The translations under genes and the position numbers were made by a program. From positions 4,028,160-4,092,159 of the forward strand of contig NC_088298.1 of NCBI RefSeq assembly GCF_032854445.1: a DNA stretch of 64,000 bases, given 5' to 3'. The notes below the pieces were generated by a model. It saw only the letters and a list, made by a program, of their open reading frames with translations, had not been told where the DNA came from and ran no database searches. Each line of letters opens with the position of its first letter. Positions within the stretch are counted from its first letter, which is position 1. Origin of the DNA: Liolophura sinensis. Its lineage: Eukaryota; Mollusca; Polyplacophora; Chitonida; Chitonidae. Shown here piece by piece: positions 21,080 to 32,085 of the stretch.

Positions 21080-21355
21080 TCACTTATTTTACTCCGTTGG
21101 TGCTTTGAAGGATTAAGAGTAGGGCAGATTGTTGCAAAAAAAATGATCCTGGGAGACTAAAGGGTTATGAAAGATGATATGGTATCCATAATGCTATGGA
21201 CAACCTCTGACATTATTCAGCTATGCTTGTAACAATTTTTGTGATGTGTCGTTTAGCATTTAAATATTCTCCCATTCTGGTTCCCTCTGAATTTATTTTG
21301 AACAGATTCAGTCAGGCTAGGGATGCGGATAGAGAACATTTCTCAGATTGAATCA
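21080..21355. other. Intergenic, nothing recognised
   Basis: No supported feature. Confidence 0.4.
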
Positions 21356-21359
21356 TTGA

Positions 21360-21618
21360 GTGATGTTTAATGCAGTCAAGAATTTTCACATAGTACGACG
21401 GCGGACAGTTTTGATGGATGGTGTGGTTGTAAGACATGTAGTTTGTGTAAGACATGATGTGAGTAAAATGGCCTTCAACCAGGAGAAGACGACTTTACTA
21501 GCGTTGACGATAACTTATTGTCACCATGGCACACTCAAGCAGTGAGGGCAGGGGAATTTTATGAATTTCCTGGCCAAAATCAGGACTGAACTCGCGTCCC
21601 CTGTGCTCTGTGTCGGGA
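21360..21618 (-). repeat. Degenerate SINE next to satellite
   Basis: TTTAATGCAGTCAAGAATTTTCAC and GTACGACGGCGGACAG resemble reversed SINE-A tail and body. GACTGAACTCGCGTCCCCTGTG at the right resembles a reversed head. Confidence 0.45.
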
Positions 21619-22734
21619 ATGGCGTACCTTACACGCTAAGCGACATTCCGTACGTTAGACACTGAGCGACAACCCGTTCCTTTCACACTTAGCGTCATCT
21701 CGTACCTTATACACTGAGGTACATCTCGTACCTTACATACTGAGCGACATCCCGTATCTTACACACTAAGCGACATCCCGCACCTTACACAAAGAGAGAG
21801 ATTCTGTACGTTAAACACTGAGCGACAACCCGTTCCTTTCACACTTAGCATCATCTCGTACCTTATACACTGAGGTACATTTCGTACCTTACACACTGAG
21901 CAACATCCCATATCTCCCGACATGCCGCACCTTACACAATGAGAGAGATTCGTTAGACACTGAGCGACAACCCGTTCCTTTCACACTTAGCGTCATCTCG
22001 TACCTTATACACTGAGGTACATCCCGTACCATACACACTGAGCGACATCCCGTGTCTACACAAGAAGTGACATCCTGTACCTTACAAACAGAGACACATT
22101 CTGAACCTTACAACAAAGCGACTTCCTGCAGCTAACACAAGAAGCGACTTTCCGAACCTTACACACAGAGAGACATCCCACTGCTAACACAAGAAGCTAC
22201 ATCCCGCAGCTTACACAAGAAGCGACATCCCGCAGCTCACACAAAAAGCGACATTCCGAACCTTACACACAGAGCGACACCCCGCAGCTTACACAAGAAG
22301 CGACATTGCGCACCTTACACACTGAGCGACATTGAGCACCTTAGACACTAAGCGACATCCCGTACCTTACGCACTGAGAGACATTCCGAACCTTACACAC
22401 AAAGCGACATCCTGCAGTTTACACAAGAAGCGACATTCCGAACCGTACACATAGAGCAACATCCCGCAGCTAACAGAAGAAGCGACTTTCCGAACCTTAC
22501 ACAAGAAGCGACATTCCGAACTTTACACATTGAGCGACATCCCGCAGCTTACACAAGAAGCGACATTCCGAACCTTACACACAGAGCCACATCCCGCAGC
22601 TAACACAAGAACCTACATCCCGCAGCTTACACAAGAAGCGACATACCGCAGCTTAAACAAGAAGCGACGTCCCGAAGTTTACACACTGAACGACATCTCG
22701 CACCTTACACAAAAAACCGTCATTCTGAAACTTA
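21619..22734 (+). repeat. 26-bp satellite, left block
   Basis: Monomers of 26 bp with the core CACTGAGCGACATCCCG. Blocks of six monomers (156 bp) repeat at 21655 and 21811 and, with small deletions, at 21953. Further right the variant ACACAAGAAGCGACATTCCG dominates. There are no spacers of changing sequence, so it is a satellite and not an array of another kind. Interrupted on the right by the LTR element. Confidence 0.95.
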
Positions 22735-23067
22735 TGTTGTATTGTGAATGTTAGCAGGCCTTACACATAATCTGTTTTAATCTGGTCTTGAAGTGGAACT
22801 GTAGGCTTGGTGACCACCTACTGTTTTAATCTACCGCAACGCTGCATATCAGGACCAGTCATGTACGTTATTGTTAGAATTGTATGTCTGTAAACCTTGT
22901 TAAAACTTGTTTGTTACTATGCTGTATGTTTTTGTATAAAAATGTACTGTCACTTGTCAAGTAAACCCAGAGCCCCGGAACCACCGAATCTGCGATACAA
23001 TTGTGCCATAGCTGAAGTTACACCAGCTAGTGTGAATCTGATTACAAATTGTGACCGGCATCACAAT
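22735..23067 (+). repeat. 5' LTR
   Basis: It begins TGTTGTATTGTGAATG and ends GGCATCACAAT. The inner end matches the reverse complement of ATTGTGA near the start. It contains TATAAAAA at 22935-22942. Confidence 0.94.
22935..22942 (+). promoter_or_regulatory. TATA box of the LTR
   Basis: TATAAAAA lies about 200 bp into the LTR, preserved in both LTR copies. It is the likely pol II start region; position is inferred from motif only. Confidence 0.5.
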
Positions 23068-23073
23068 ATTTAC

Positions 23074-23090
23074 TGGAGTACAACCCGAGC
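23074..23090 (+). other. Candidate primer-binding site
   Basis: TGGAGTACAACCCGAGC lies six bases after the LTR end. It begins with the TGG that pairs with a tRNA CCA end. I cannot assign the tRNA without a tRNA set. Confidence 0.5.
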
Positions 23091-23161
23091 AATTAGGACC
23101 TTCTGTGTTCCTAAACTTTCCCGTGTACCAGAGAGAAGACATCGGCTGTGAATTAATTAAG

Positions 23162-24163
23162 ATGACCAACATTACAGTGCCAAGAATAGATGTGTACCAG
23201 ATTATCAGCATGTTAGGGGTAAGCCTACATCCGACACACTGGTCACTTCAGCACCATAATGGGCAGTCTATGCAGGTTACCTTCACCTGGGGGAAACTAC
23301 CAGAGACACAGCTGACAACCAGCGTTTGTTCTATCAAGAAATCCCCTTCAACCATTCGCCGTGACCAACTGAGAAGGTCAGCATATCAGCAGCGAATCAA
23401 CACATGTACAGAAGCTGAGAATGGAAGTTTGAGTGAGGTGAACACAAGCTGTAAAGCGGTGCAGACACAGAATGTGGCAGGTGTGACTGTTTCTACACAG
23501 GTTACCTATCCAACAGAGAATGCCTTCTGCCAAACAGAGACGGATGAGTTGGTAGGCAAACGGAACCCTGTGCCAACCATATCGTCAAATGAACATTGTG
23601 CCTTGACGACAGGACCCAAAGTCACAGAGAAGATTTTGAAGCGCAGGTTGGATTGCGGTTCTGACCACTTTCTGATTAAGTGGCAGAACCAGCCTAACAG
23701 ATGTAATGAATGGGTGGTTAGAGCTAACCTGGACAGAAGTGCTCTGAAATATTTGCAACAAAATGAAGCTCGCATCCCAGGACCGAAAGAAACAGCCGTT
23801 CACTCCTCAAGCCCCGTGACAACTGACATACACAGTGTGGGATTAACGAATCAGGTCGCCTTCCATACGAGTTCAGCTAAAGAATACGTTTTGAGTGTTA
23901 AAGTGGCACCCAGTGACGCAACAGCTAAAGACCTGAGACTTGCGGATGTTCTTGACCACAAGCTAACAGATGACTTTGGAAACGTGGTCAATGAAATTCA
24001 GCAGATGTATGTGTTAGAGAATGTAAGATTAACACATATTGTAGATGTTTATGGTCGGCGGCGCAAACCTCCTAAAAATTATCTCAATACACCGTTAAAA
24101 AATTATATTTCACATAATGGAGATGACGTGGTGTTGTTTACATGGCCAAATGTGCCTAAATAA
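23162..24163 (+). CDS. Chromodomain protein of the LTR element, 333 aa
   Basis: The first ATG of the long frame is at 23162. The frame is open further upstream into the LTR but only from a GTG. Residues ~60-78 hold a basic motif beginning KSPSTIRRDQLRR that resembles segments in uncharacterised invertebrate element proteins. Residues ~153-203 form a chromodomain: VTEKILKRR, then FLIKW, NEW and ANL at the expected spacing. Of the three cage aromatics in HP1, only the tryptophan of the KW motif is kept; the first and third positions are K and Q, as in retroelement chromodomains with reduced cages. The C-terminal ~130 residues are unassigned and include a basic RRRKPPKNY stretch. There is no zinc knuckle, protease, reverse transcriptase or integrase. 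The ORF is intact and the LTRs young, so it may be expressed. A role in chromatin targeting of the element is inference. Confidence 0.85.
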   Translation: MTNITVPRIDVYQIISMLGVSLHPTHWSLQHHNGQSMQVTFTWGKLPETQLTTSVCSIKKSPSTIRRDQLRRSAYQQRINTCTEAENGSLSEVNTSCKAVQTQNVAGVTVSTQVTYPTENAFCQTETDELVGKRNPVPTISSNEHCALTTGPKVTEKILKRRLDCGSDHFLIKWQNQPNRCNEWVVRANLDRSALKYLQQNEARIPGPKETAVHSSSPVTTDIHSVGLTNQVAFHTSSAKEYVLSVKVAPSDATAKDLRLADVLDHKLTDDFGNVVNEIQQMYVLENVRLTHIVDVYGRRRKPPKNYLNTPLKNYISHNGDDVVLFTWPNVPK

Positions 24164-24244
24164 TATGTTTTTCACCGAAGGTTACAACATATTGTTAGTT
24201 TTGCACTTGGCGCATTTTGACACGAGGACGTGTCGAATTTAACG

Positions 24245-24255
24245 AATAGGAGAAA
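24245..24255 (+). other. Polypurine tract of the LTR element
   Basis: AATAGGAGAAA immediately precedes the 3' LTR start TGTTG, the expected position of the plus-strand primer. Confidence 0.7.
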
Positions 24256-24587
24256 TGTTGTATTGTGAATGTTAGCAGGCCTTACACATAATCTGTTTTA
24301 ATCTGGTCTTGAAGTGGAACTGTAGGCTTGGTGACCACCTACTGTTTTAATCCACTGCAACGCTGCATATCAGGACCAGTCATGTACGTTATTGTTAGAA
24401 TTGTATGTCTGTAAACCTTGTTAAACTTATTTGTTACTATGCTGTATGTTTTTGTATAAAAATGTACTGTCACTTGTCAAGTAAACCCAGAGCCCCGGAA
24501 CCACCGAATCTGCGATACAATTGTGCCATAGCTGAAGTTACACCAGCTAGTGTGAATCTGATTACAAATTGTGACCGGCATCACAAT
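24256..24587 (+). repeat. 3' LTR
   Basis: 332 bp, differing from the 5' LTR by TCCACTGC versus TCTACCGC, one lost A and one G/A change. It is followed directly by the duplicated ACTTA and then satellite sequence. Confidence 0.94.
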
Positions 24588-26664
24588 ACTTACACTGAGC
24601 GGCATCCCGTACGTTACATAATGAGCGACATCCGGTATTTTACACACTGAGCGACATCCCGTACTTTACTCACCGAGCGACATACCTTACCTCATACATA
24701 GGGCGACATCCCTTACCTTACACAAGAAGCGACATCCCGTATGTTCTTTACTGAGCGACATCCCGTTCCTTACACAAGAAGCGACATCCCGTACGTTACT
24801 CACTGAGCGACATCCCGTACCTTACACGCTGAGCGGCATCCCGTACGTTACAGAATGAGCGACATTCGGTATTTTACACACTGAACGACATCCCGTAAGT
24901 TACTCACCGAGCGACACACCTTACCTCTTACATAGGGCGACATCCCTTACCTTACACAATGAGCGACTTCCCGTACGTTACTCACTGAGCGACATCCTTT
25001 ACCTTACACACTGAGCGACATCCCGTTCCTTACACATTATGGAACATCCCGTACCTGACACACTGAGAGACATCCCGTACGTTACACACTGAGCAATATC
25101 CTGAACCTCACACAATGACAGACATCCCGTACCTTAGACACTGAGCGACATCCCGTAGGTTACATACTGAGCGACTTTCCGTACCCTACACACAGAGTGA
25201 CATCCCATACCTTACACACTGAGCGATATTCAGTACCTTACACAAGAAACAATATCCAGTACTTAACACAAGAAGAAACATCCCGTACCTTACATACTGA
25301 GCGACTTTCCGTACCCTACACACAGAGCGACATCCGATACCTTACACACTGAGCGATATTCAGCACCTTACACAAGAAGCAGTATCCAGTACTTAACACA
25401 AGAAGCAACATCCCCTATCTTACACATTGAGCGATATCCCATACCCCACACAAGAAGCGACATCCTGTACCTTACACACTGAGCGACATCGCCTACCTTA
25501 CATACTGAGCAACACCCCGTACCATACACAATAAGCGACATCCCGCACCTTACACACTTAGTGGCATCCCGCACCTTACACACTGAGTGGCATCCCGCAC
25601 CTTACACACTGAGCGGCATCCCGCACCTTACACACTGAGCGACATCCTCTACCTTACACACTGAGCGATATCCCGTACGTTACACACTGAGCGACATCCC
25701 GTACATTACACACTGAGCGACATCCTTTACCTTACTTTCTGAGCAACATTCCTTACCTGACACACTGAGCAACATCCCTTACCTTACACACTGAGCAACA
25801 CCCCTTACCTTACACACTGAGCAATATCCTGCACCTTACACACTGAGCGACATCCTCTACCTTACACACTGAGCAATATCCCGTACGTTACACACTGAGC
25901 AACATCCCTTACCTTACACACTGAGCAACATCCCTTACCTTACACACTGAGCGATTCCCTTACCTTACACACTGAGCGATATCCTGCACCTGACACACTG
26001 AGCGATATCCGGTACGTTACACACTGAGCGATATCACGTACGATATACACTGAGCGACATCGCGCACTTTACACACTGAGCGACATCCCTTACCTTACAC
26101 ACTGAGCAACATCCCTTATCTTACACACTGAGCGATATCCCTTACCTTACACACTGAGCGATATCCTGCACCTGACACACTGAGCGATATCCCGTACGTT
26201 ACACACTGAGCGATATCCCGTACGATATACACTGAGCGACATCGCGCACCTTACACACTGAGCAACATCCCTTACCTTACACACTGAGCAACATCCCTTA
26301 CCTTACACACTGAGCGATATCCCTTACCTTACACACTGAGCGATATCCTGCACCTGACACACTGAGCGATATCCCGTACGTTACACACTGAGCGATATCC
26401 CGTACGATATACACTGAGCGACATCGCGCACCTTACACACTGAGCAACATCCCTTACCTTAAACAATGAGCAACATCCCTTATCTTACACACTGAGCGAT
26501 ATCCTGCACCTGATACACTGAGCGATATCCCGTACGTTGCACACTGAGCGACATCGCACACCTTACACACTGAGCAACATCCCTTACCTTAAACAATGAG
26601 CAACATCCCTTACCTTACACACTGAGCGATATCCTGCACCTGACACACTGAGCGATATCCCGTT
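24588..26664 (+). repeat. 26-bp satellite, right block, with 182-bp higher-order repeat
   Basis: Continuation of the left block. The commonest core is TTACACACTGAGCGACATCC. From about 25940 a seven-monomer unit repeats: the rare variant GATATACACTGAGCGACATC occurs at 26042, 26224 and 26406, exactly 182 bp (7 x 26) apart. A final truncated unit has five monomers. The array ends abruptly at GATATCCCGTTCTACAAAG. Confidence 0.95.
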
Positions 26665-28105
26665 CTACAAAGTGGTGGAACACCCGAGGCAACAATCGTT
26701 TCACCTCGTCGTGATCTCGTCACGTTGATGTAAGACCTCTAACAGAAGAACGATCGACCTAGGGGGTCATCTAGCAAACAGCATAGAGTGGCATGGCGTT
26801 GGACAACAAGGGACCACTATCTTAATTTCCACTATCTTAAGTCCAGCCACCGACTTCAACAGCAAAGACCACTTTATTTTTAATCGTGCACCGGACAAAT
26901 TTGTTGCCCCGTGGGGGTCTCCCGGTAGATTCTTCCAAAATTGGTTTAGGGGCGGTAGTTGTTCCGCGGAATCCAGTTCGGTATGAGCCATCTCTTTATA
27001 ATGGATTTATGGATACACGACTGTATTAAGGCTGCACGACTCCCTCAGGTTTCTAGTTATGATTTGGCATTAACTCCGCTACGAATTTAAATCTCATATT
27101 AAGCGGAATGTCAAACCCGGCTATGATGTATCGCAAAATTCCGCACGGTCCATTTGTCTTCGAGAAATTTTCACGTGATTTTGGTATGAATTATGCATTA
27201 GGCTTTCTGGACAACATGACATATCCCATGTTCAGAGTAAATGATACATCGCTCCATTCCTAAACACCTTGACACCGCCACCAGATTAATAATGCGGTAA
27301 GACAGTACCGCGGGTTAGATTTTCGAAGTGTTTCAGTTACTCAGTATTCGAATTTTTACGAAATTAATACGAATAAGTTTCACATGAATGGAAGTGTCAT
27401 ACAATACATCCTACCAGATGAAATCTGCTGCGTTCTCTCATCTTAGTCCACTGTATAGCCACGGGAAATGCTTTTAATCTAATTGACGTATTAGGCACGC
27501 TGTTTAGTGCAAACTAAATTGACAATGAATATTAATGGGACCGCTGCTTTAACATTGTTTCAATACAATTATGATCACCTGATGACGATATCTGGTCCCG
27601 GTTGTTCAAAACTGGTTTAATACTTGATATCAGATTTAACTTTAAGCCAAGTCTTCAATTTTGTACATAGCTTTAAAAAAATTGTGTAACATTATATTGA
27701 ATATGAACCTAACCTGCTGCTGTTATACTTTTGGAGAATCGCATCGGCTGCTGAGTTTGGATAAAAATTAATTATAAAATATGACTCAGTACCATTTATA
27801 TTAACAAATACACTTTCGCACAGCTGGGTCCTGAACGTTATATTAGCTTAGGGTGGTTGGCCTACGCACTAAACCAACGTAGAGTTTAAATATTAGCAGT
27901 TCATCCCCGTGTATATTCGTAGAATTGTATGACAAATACAATGTTCACAAGCTTGCTACGAAAGTTTCACTTTCTTACCAGAGGGTATTTGGCTGGTTGG
28001 TTCGCCTAAAGTGCAATTGACGCAGCAAACCAATCGTCGCCGGACTACCGTTGTCACAGGCTATTAATTTACATGTATAGCTCACGCTTGTTCGCATGTG
28101 TGTTC
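26665..28105. other. Intergenic, unique, AT-rich
   Basis: No gene recognised. At 27598-27622 CCCGGTTGTTCAAAACTGG resembles one end of an inverted-repeat element, but no partner end was found. At 27500-27560 a cluster of AT-rich homeodomain- and SOX-like strings is present but not diagnostic. Confidence 0.4.
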
Positions 28106-28109
28106 AATT

Positions 28110-28320
28110 TATGTTGTTTATTTGTTAGTTTAAAGACGCGCTGAAGATTTTTCACTTATATGACGTCGGTCAGGTTTAAATCGGCGGAGGAAACCGAAGC
28201 TCCCGGGATAAACCACCACCTAACGCCAGATAACTATCAAACTTCTTGACATGAAGCCTCATGCACTCTAAGCAGCGAGAGCTGGATTCGAACCCACGAC
28301 CTTATTCTCACCAAAGCCGA
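28110..28320 (-). repeat. Diverged tRNA-derived SINE
   Basis: The tail side TTTATTTGTTAGTTTAAAGAC is followed by TTTTTCACTTATATGACGTC and GGAGGAAACCGAAGCTCCCG. A reversed B box (GCTGGATTCGAACCCACGACC) lies at about 28281-28301. Confidence 0.7.
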
Positions 28321-29425
28321 ACAGAAATTTTCAGGCATTACATTATAATAATATTGAGCGTTTGTTTCTGGCAGCTGTTTCTCAACACTCCCATCTGATT
28401 CATTTTTAGTTGACATCATTTATTACCCTCATACGGAAACTAATTACGTAATTACCATTTCGAGCAGACAATTATTTCGACAGTACGGTTAATTTAACAA
28501 ATTCGAATAAAGCGACAAAATTCCTTGAATCTCTCTCCAAAAGCCAATTAGACGCCATTACTTCACTTTGCGCGGGGAATCAAATTTGAGGTTTATTACG
28601 GTAAATTGTCTCGCCTGCCAATCAAAAAGACATGTTTATCAGATGCGAGAAATTGACAGGCTAGGCGAAAAACTGAACAGTGCCTGAAGGGCACATCCGG
28701 TGATCCGAACTGAATATGTTTATCCATATGATTGGACGAAAAATTGGATCTGTTACCTCCAGCTATATGCAATCAAACATATTGTTCTTTACGAGGAAGA
28801 AAAATATTCATTTTTTTCTTTCAAGGTAAGTCTTAGCTCGAGATAATGGAAAAAGCCGATAAGATACATTAGAGGCCCCGCGGAAGTAATTTAAGACGGA
28901 TTATCTTAGCCTTTTGGGAAATCACTAGGGTTACTCTTATCTTTTAGCAATGCCCACGAAGAAGAGTTGAAAAAAAAGAAGAGAGATTTCCTTGTAAAAT
29001 CGATGAAGGAGAAATCATTGTTTTATCATCAGCTGGTGTCAGAGCTTTGGGAAAGTGAGACTTCTCAGAACGCAGGAGCAAGCAGAAATGCGATCTTGGC
29101 GTGTGAAGGATGTACACGTTGCCACTGTTATCTGGTCACATGAACACCGGATATAAACATGCAAACGTTCAAACACAGCCACAATTAAAATACTTTGCTC
29201 CAGGAAGTTTAAAATTTGCACACTGATTCTTTACAGCAGAACAATGCACCATTCTCAATTTGAGTTATTTCCTGTCATTAGTCTGCCTTTTTTTACGGCT
29301 TTAAGACTAAACTAAATTTTAATTATCTTTTATTTGACTAGAGCAAATAGGTACAATTTGACATCAGCAGGCAAAAAGGTTTACAAACAGAAACATGGTA
29401 TCAATGAACATTTATAGACTGCTTC
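28321..29425. other. Unique intergenic DNA, possible regulatory region
   Basis: Free of the repeats that fill the rest of the window. Contains CCAATTAGACGCC, GCCAATCAAAAAGAC, GGATTATCTTAGCC and similar transcription-factor-like words between 28540 and 28960. No motif is decisive. Confidence 0.3.
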
Positions 29426-29447
29426 GGGGGTTGGGGGAGGGAGGGGG
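29426..29447 (+). other. G-quadruplex-prone G tract
   Basis: Four G runs (GGGGG, GGGGG, GGG, GGGGG) separated by one or two bases. Confidence 0.6.
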
Positions 29448-29459
29448 ATTAGTAGCCTT

Positions 29460-29702
29460 TTGGAATTAGCACGCCAACGCGGCGCAATGACCCAGGAACC
29501 TCACCAATGCGGTCGCTGTGAGTTCAAGTCCATCTCCATTCAAAAGAACGTAGGCAGGTCTGGCACCAACCTATGGATGGTATGGAGGTTCCCCAGGGCT
29601 CCGTCCGGTTTCCTCACTCAACAATGTTGGCCGCCGTCGTATCAGTGAAATATTCTTGAGTATGGCGTAAAATACTAATCAAATAAATAAATAAATAAAT
29701 AA
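29460..29702 (+). mobile_element. SINE-A copy, diverged, (AAAT)n tail
   Basis: The head is mutated but CAATGCGGTCGCTGTGAGTT and the B box survive. The body shows a small deletion (no TTCCTCTCCGGCC). It ends TTCTTGAGTATGGCGTAAAA and AATAAATAAATAAATAAAT. Confidence 0.9.
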
Positions 29703-29869
29703 ATTATCGCAGAGGCGCCTGTGAACAACAAAGAGACCAGTGAACTCGCTGTATTACACTTTGCATCAGTTTGTTTCTGGAACAAGAATACCAAAGGAAG
29801 AAACAAAAAAGAAAGTCTTCACATGCAATAAAATGTATATAATCTTAATCATGTCTTTAGTCTTCAATC

Positions 29870-30150
29870 TTGGAGACAGAAGATGCGGGTTCAAACCGCC
29901 GATGTAGACTTCCAAACTCTTACTGCTTGTGGGGCTTTGGTGACGATTAGTGATCGACGATGTGGTCGTTTCCGTTGTCTGACGCGCGCTGAACACCACT
30001 TGTCTTCCACCAATATGGTTTGCATAGGCATGTCTGTAACTGACATGAAGGAAAGTTCATCAGTAACTAGTCAAAGGCCCGTAGTTTACACCGGGCATTC
30101 CTGTGCAGTTCATTTGGTTCGCCCATAAATTTGATCGCCATTATATAAGT
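29870..30150 (+). repeat. Very degenerate SINE-like segment
   Basis: GCGGGTTCAAACCGCC at 29884 resembles a B box, and CCATAAATTTGATCGCCATTATA near 30124 resembles a SINE tail region. Weak. Confidence 0.35.
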
Positions 30151-31240
30151 AAATAATTATGCTTTTAAGTAAATTTTAATTTTAAGTAAATAATTATGTT
30201 TTTAGTGTTTTCGAAAATGTTATTTATTCATTTAATTTTTTTTGGCACGGAATGTTAGCAACAACTAACATTCGCATTTCAGAGTCATGGGCCTTGCTTT
30301 AAGCTAGACTTGTGGATCTTTTCAGTCATTTGCCCCACTGTTTCGTCAGATAAGCCAGTTTTTTCTACTAACATGTATCATAGCTTATCGCCTTATTTCT
30401 ATACAGTAGGTAGTTCTATAGGCTACAAGCCAAGTCTTGTGGTTTGCCCCTCTTGTCACAGCGAGAGCGTTATGGTGTTACACACTACAAAAATCTACGC
30501 AGCAGTACCAAAAACAGAAACGCGTGCCCCAAGATATATGTCCTGGAATCCGTAATTTTACTTATTGGTCACGTACGGCAGGGTTTTTTTTACACGAAGT
30601 TCAATCCCTGCAAGGAGTAGGTCGTCATGGCGGACGGCCGATATAGCAGTTCCTAAATAGTGGCTGTCAAGTGAAGTGGAAGAGAAAATTACAGCCGGGT
30701 TCTCAGGAACAAGAGGGTTGATGACACTTCAGTATGGTCCCTGACAAGGAAGAGTACGTCTCATGAACCTAATGAATCATTGTTGATGGTAAAGCGGGGA
30801 CAGGTCCAAACTATTCCCTGACAGATCGGGCGATCAACCAAAGGGCCACCGTCAGGCAGAAACGCCATCAAAGTGGGACCACGCGCGACAACAGCTGATA
30901 TAAAAACACGAATCTGCCGAAGAAAACGGCGGATGTTGCCAACAACCCGACGATTAAATCGGGGGTGATGTATTTCAAGGCCTTTGCTTAACCTTACGAC
31001 AAGAAAAGGTCATTGCTTTATTTAGGTTGTTAAAACTTCGGGTTCTGAAAGGAAAAGACGAAAGGCCACTGTAAACTGTGTCTAAAAATTATGTTTACTT
31101 ACTAGTATTTCTTAAGCTTTTTAATCTTAAATCTTATAAGGTGAGCTTTATGGACTATAGTGACAGTGGCAAATATGAACAGGTGCTATCAAAACTCAAC
31201 CGAGAGTCAAATTTTAATTAACTTTTTTTAAAAACTGATT
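30151..31240. other. Intergenic, nothing recognised
   Basis: Frames up to 81 codons without recognisable features. TTTTAAGTAAATAATTATG is duplicated around 30165-30200. Confidence 0.4.
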
Positions 31241-31244
31241 TAGT

Positions 31245-31560
31245 GAGTGATTGCTTGGGGTTTCACGTGGTACTCAACAATTTTTCAGTCAACTGACGAC
31301 GAAGGAATCCTTAGAGTGCATGTAATGTGCCTCCTTGTAGCAGGACGGATTTCCCCCGCTCTTTTATCTAGTTCTGCTTCACTGAGACGCCTTACCGAAG
31401 GCAAGTAAGCCGCCCCGTTCGAGCCATTATACTGATAGGGTCAACCAGTGGTTGCATTATCCCTTTCATGCCGAACGCCCAGCCAGAAAGTTACGACTTC
31501 CTTTTTTAAAGTCTTAGGTGTGACTCGAACCAGGATTCACCCTGGATCTAAAGCTCCCAG
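31245..31560 (-). mobile_element. SINE-B copy
   Basis: It aligns end to end with 42895-43245: TGCTTGGGGTTTCACGTGGT, TGACGACGAAGGAATCCTT, CCGCTCTTTTATCTAGTTCT, GAGACGCCTTACCGAAGGC and the reversed tRNA-like head. It shares its tail with SINE-C but has a different body. Confidence 0.82.
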
Positions 31561-31561
31561 A

Positions 31562-31770
31562 TACTGATTTAATTCATTCGCCTAGAACATTCCTTGCGTC
31601 TTTCCAACGTCACTGAAAACAGTTGACTAATTCTTTTCGCACGAATCCGTTCTAATTTTGCAGTTTATATACTTTTTTTGTCTTTTGGTGGTTTGTGTTG
31701 AACGCTGTTTTGGGAATTGGTCTAGCGATTATTAACCTGGAACGTCCGTTATTACTGGCGTGTTTTATAC
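31562..31770 (-). repeat. Solitary arm of TIR-D
   Basis: ATTCGCCTAGAACATTCCTTGCG through CTGGAACGTCCGTTATT matches the left TIR-D arm in the same orientation. No partner arm nearby. Confidence 0.75.
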
Positions 31771-32060
31771 GAAAGCCTGCATAGACGCCTAGGTTTGCAA
31801 CCCGGTTCGAATATCTAGTCTTTGTACGATTGGCTGTATATTGCTGTACATGAAAGATGATGTGGAATTCCTTAGCGACGCTCCATTTAGATGGCAAAGC
31901 GCGATGAATAACCTAGTATAATTCGATGCGAAAGCAACGGTACTTAAAAACCCATTCTTTCAGAAAGGAAAAAAAAACCCCATCCAGATTGTGTTTTTCT
32001 TGGACTATGAATGAGCCATCGATATTATATGTGAGTGGAGAGGAGGCAGAGGAAGTGGAT
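31771..32060. other. Intergenic, nothing recognised
   Basis: No supported feature. Confidence 0.4.
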
Positions 32061-32063
32061 AGT

Positions 32064-32085
32064 GGGAGGGGATGGGGGGGAGGGG
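32064..32085 (+). other. G-quadruplex-prone G tract
   Basis: GGG, GGGG, GGGGGGG and GGGG runs with single-base or two-base loops. Confidence 0.6.

Larger units (their letters stand above)
22735..24587 (+). mobile_element. 1853-bp LTR retroelement encoding only a chromodomain protein
   Basis: Two direct LTRs (333 and 332 bp) differ by three substitutions and one deleted base, so the insertion is recent. The LTRs start TGTTG. A candidate primer-binding site, a polypurine tract and a 5-bp target-site duplication ACTTA (22730-22734 and 24588-24592) are in place. The internal region is only 1188 bp and holds one ORF with a chromodomain. No protease, reverse transcriptase, RNase H or integrase motifs are visible, so mobility must depend on an autonomous relative. 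The size is that of TRIM-like elements, but most of those carry no ORF. Confidence 0.93.

Noticed and set aside
23051-23161. Extension of the chromodomain ORF into the 5' LTR
   Set aside because: The upstream part has only a GTG start and crosses the LTR end and primer-binding site; the first ATG is at 23162.
21619-26664. CRISPR-like regular short repeats
   Set aside because: The 26-bp units follow each other directly without unique spacers, and the DNA is eukaryotic. It is a satellite.
27598-27690. Possible inverted-repeat element starting CCCGGTTGTTCAAAACTGG
   Set aside because: No reverse-complement partner was found within the following kilobases.
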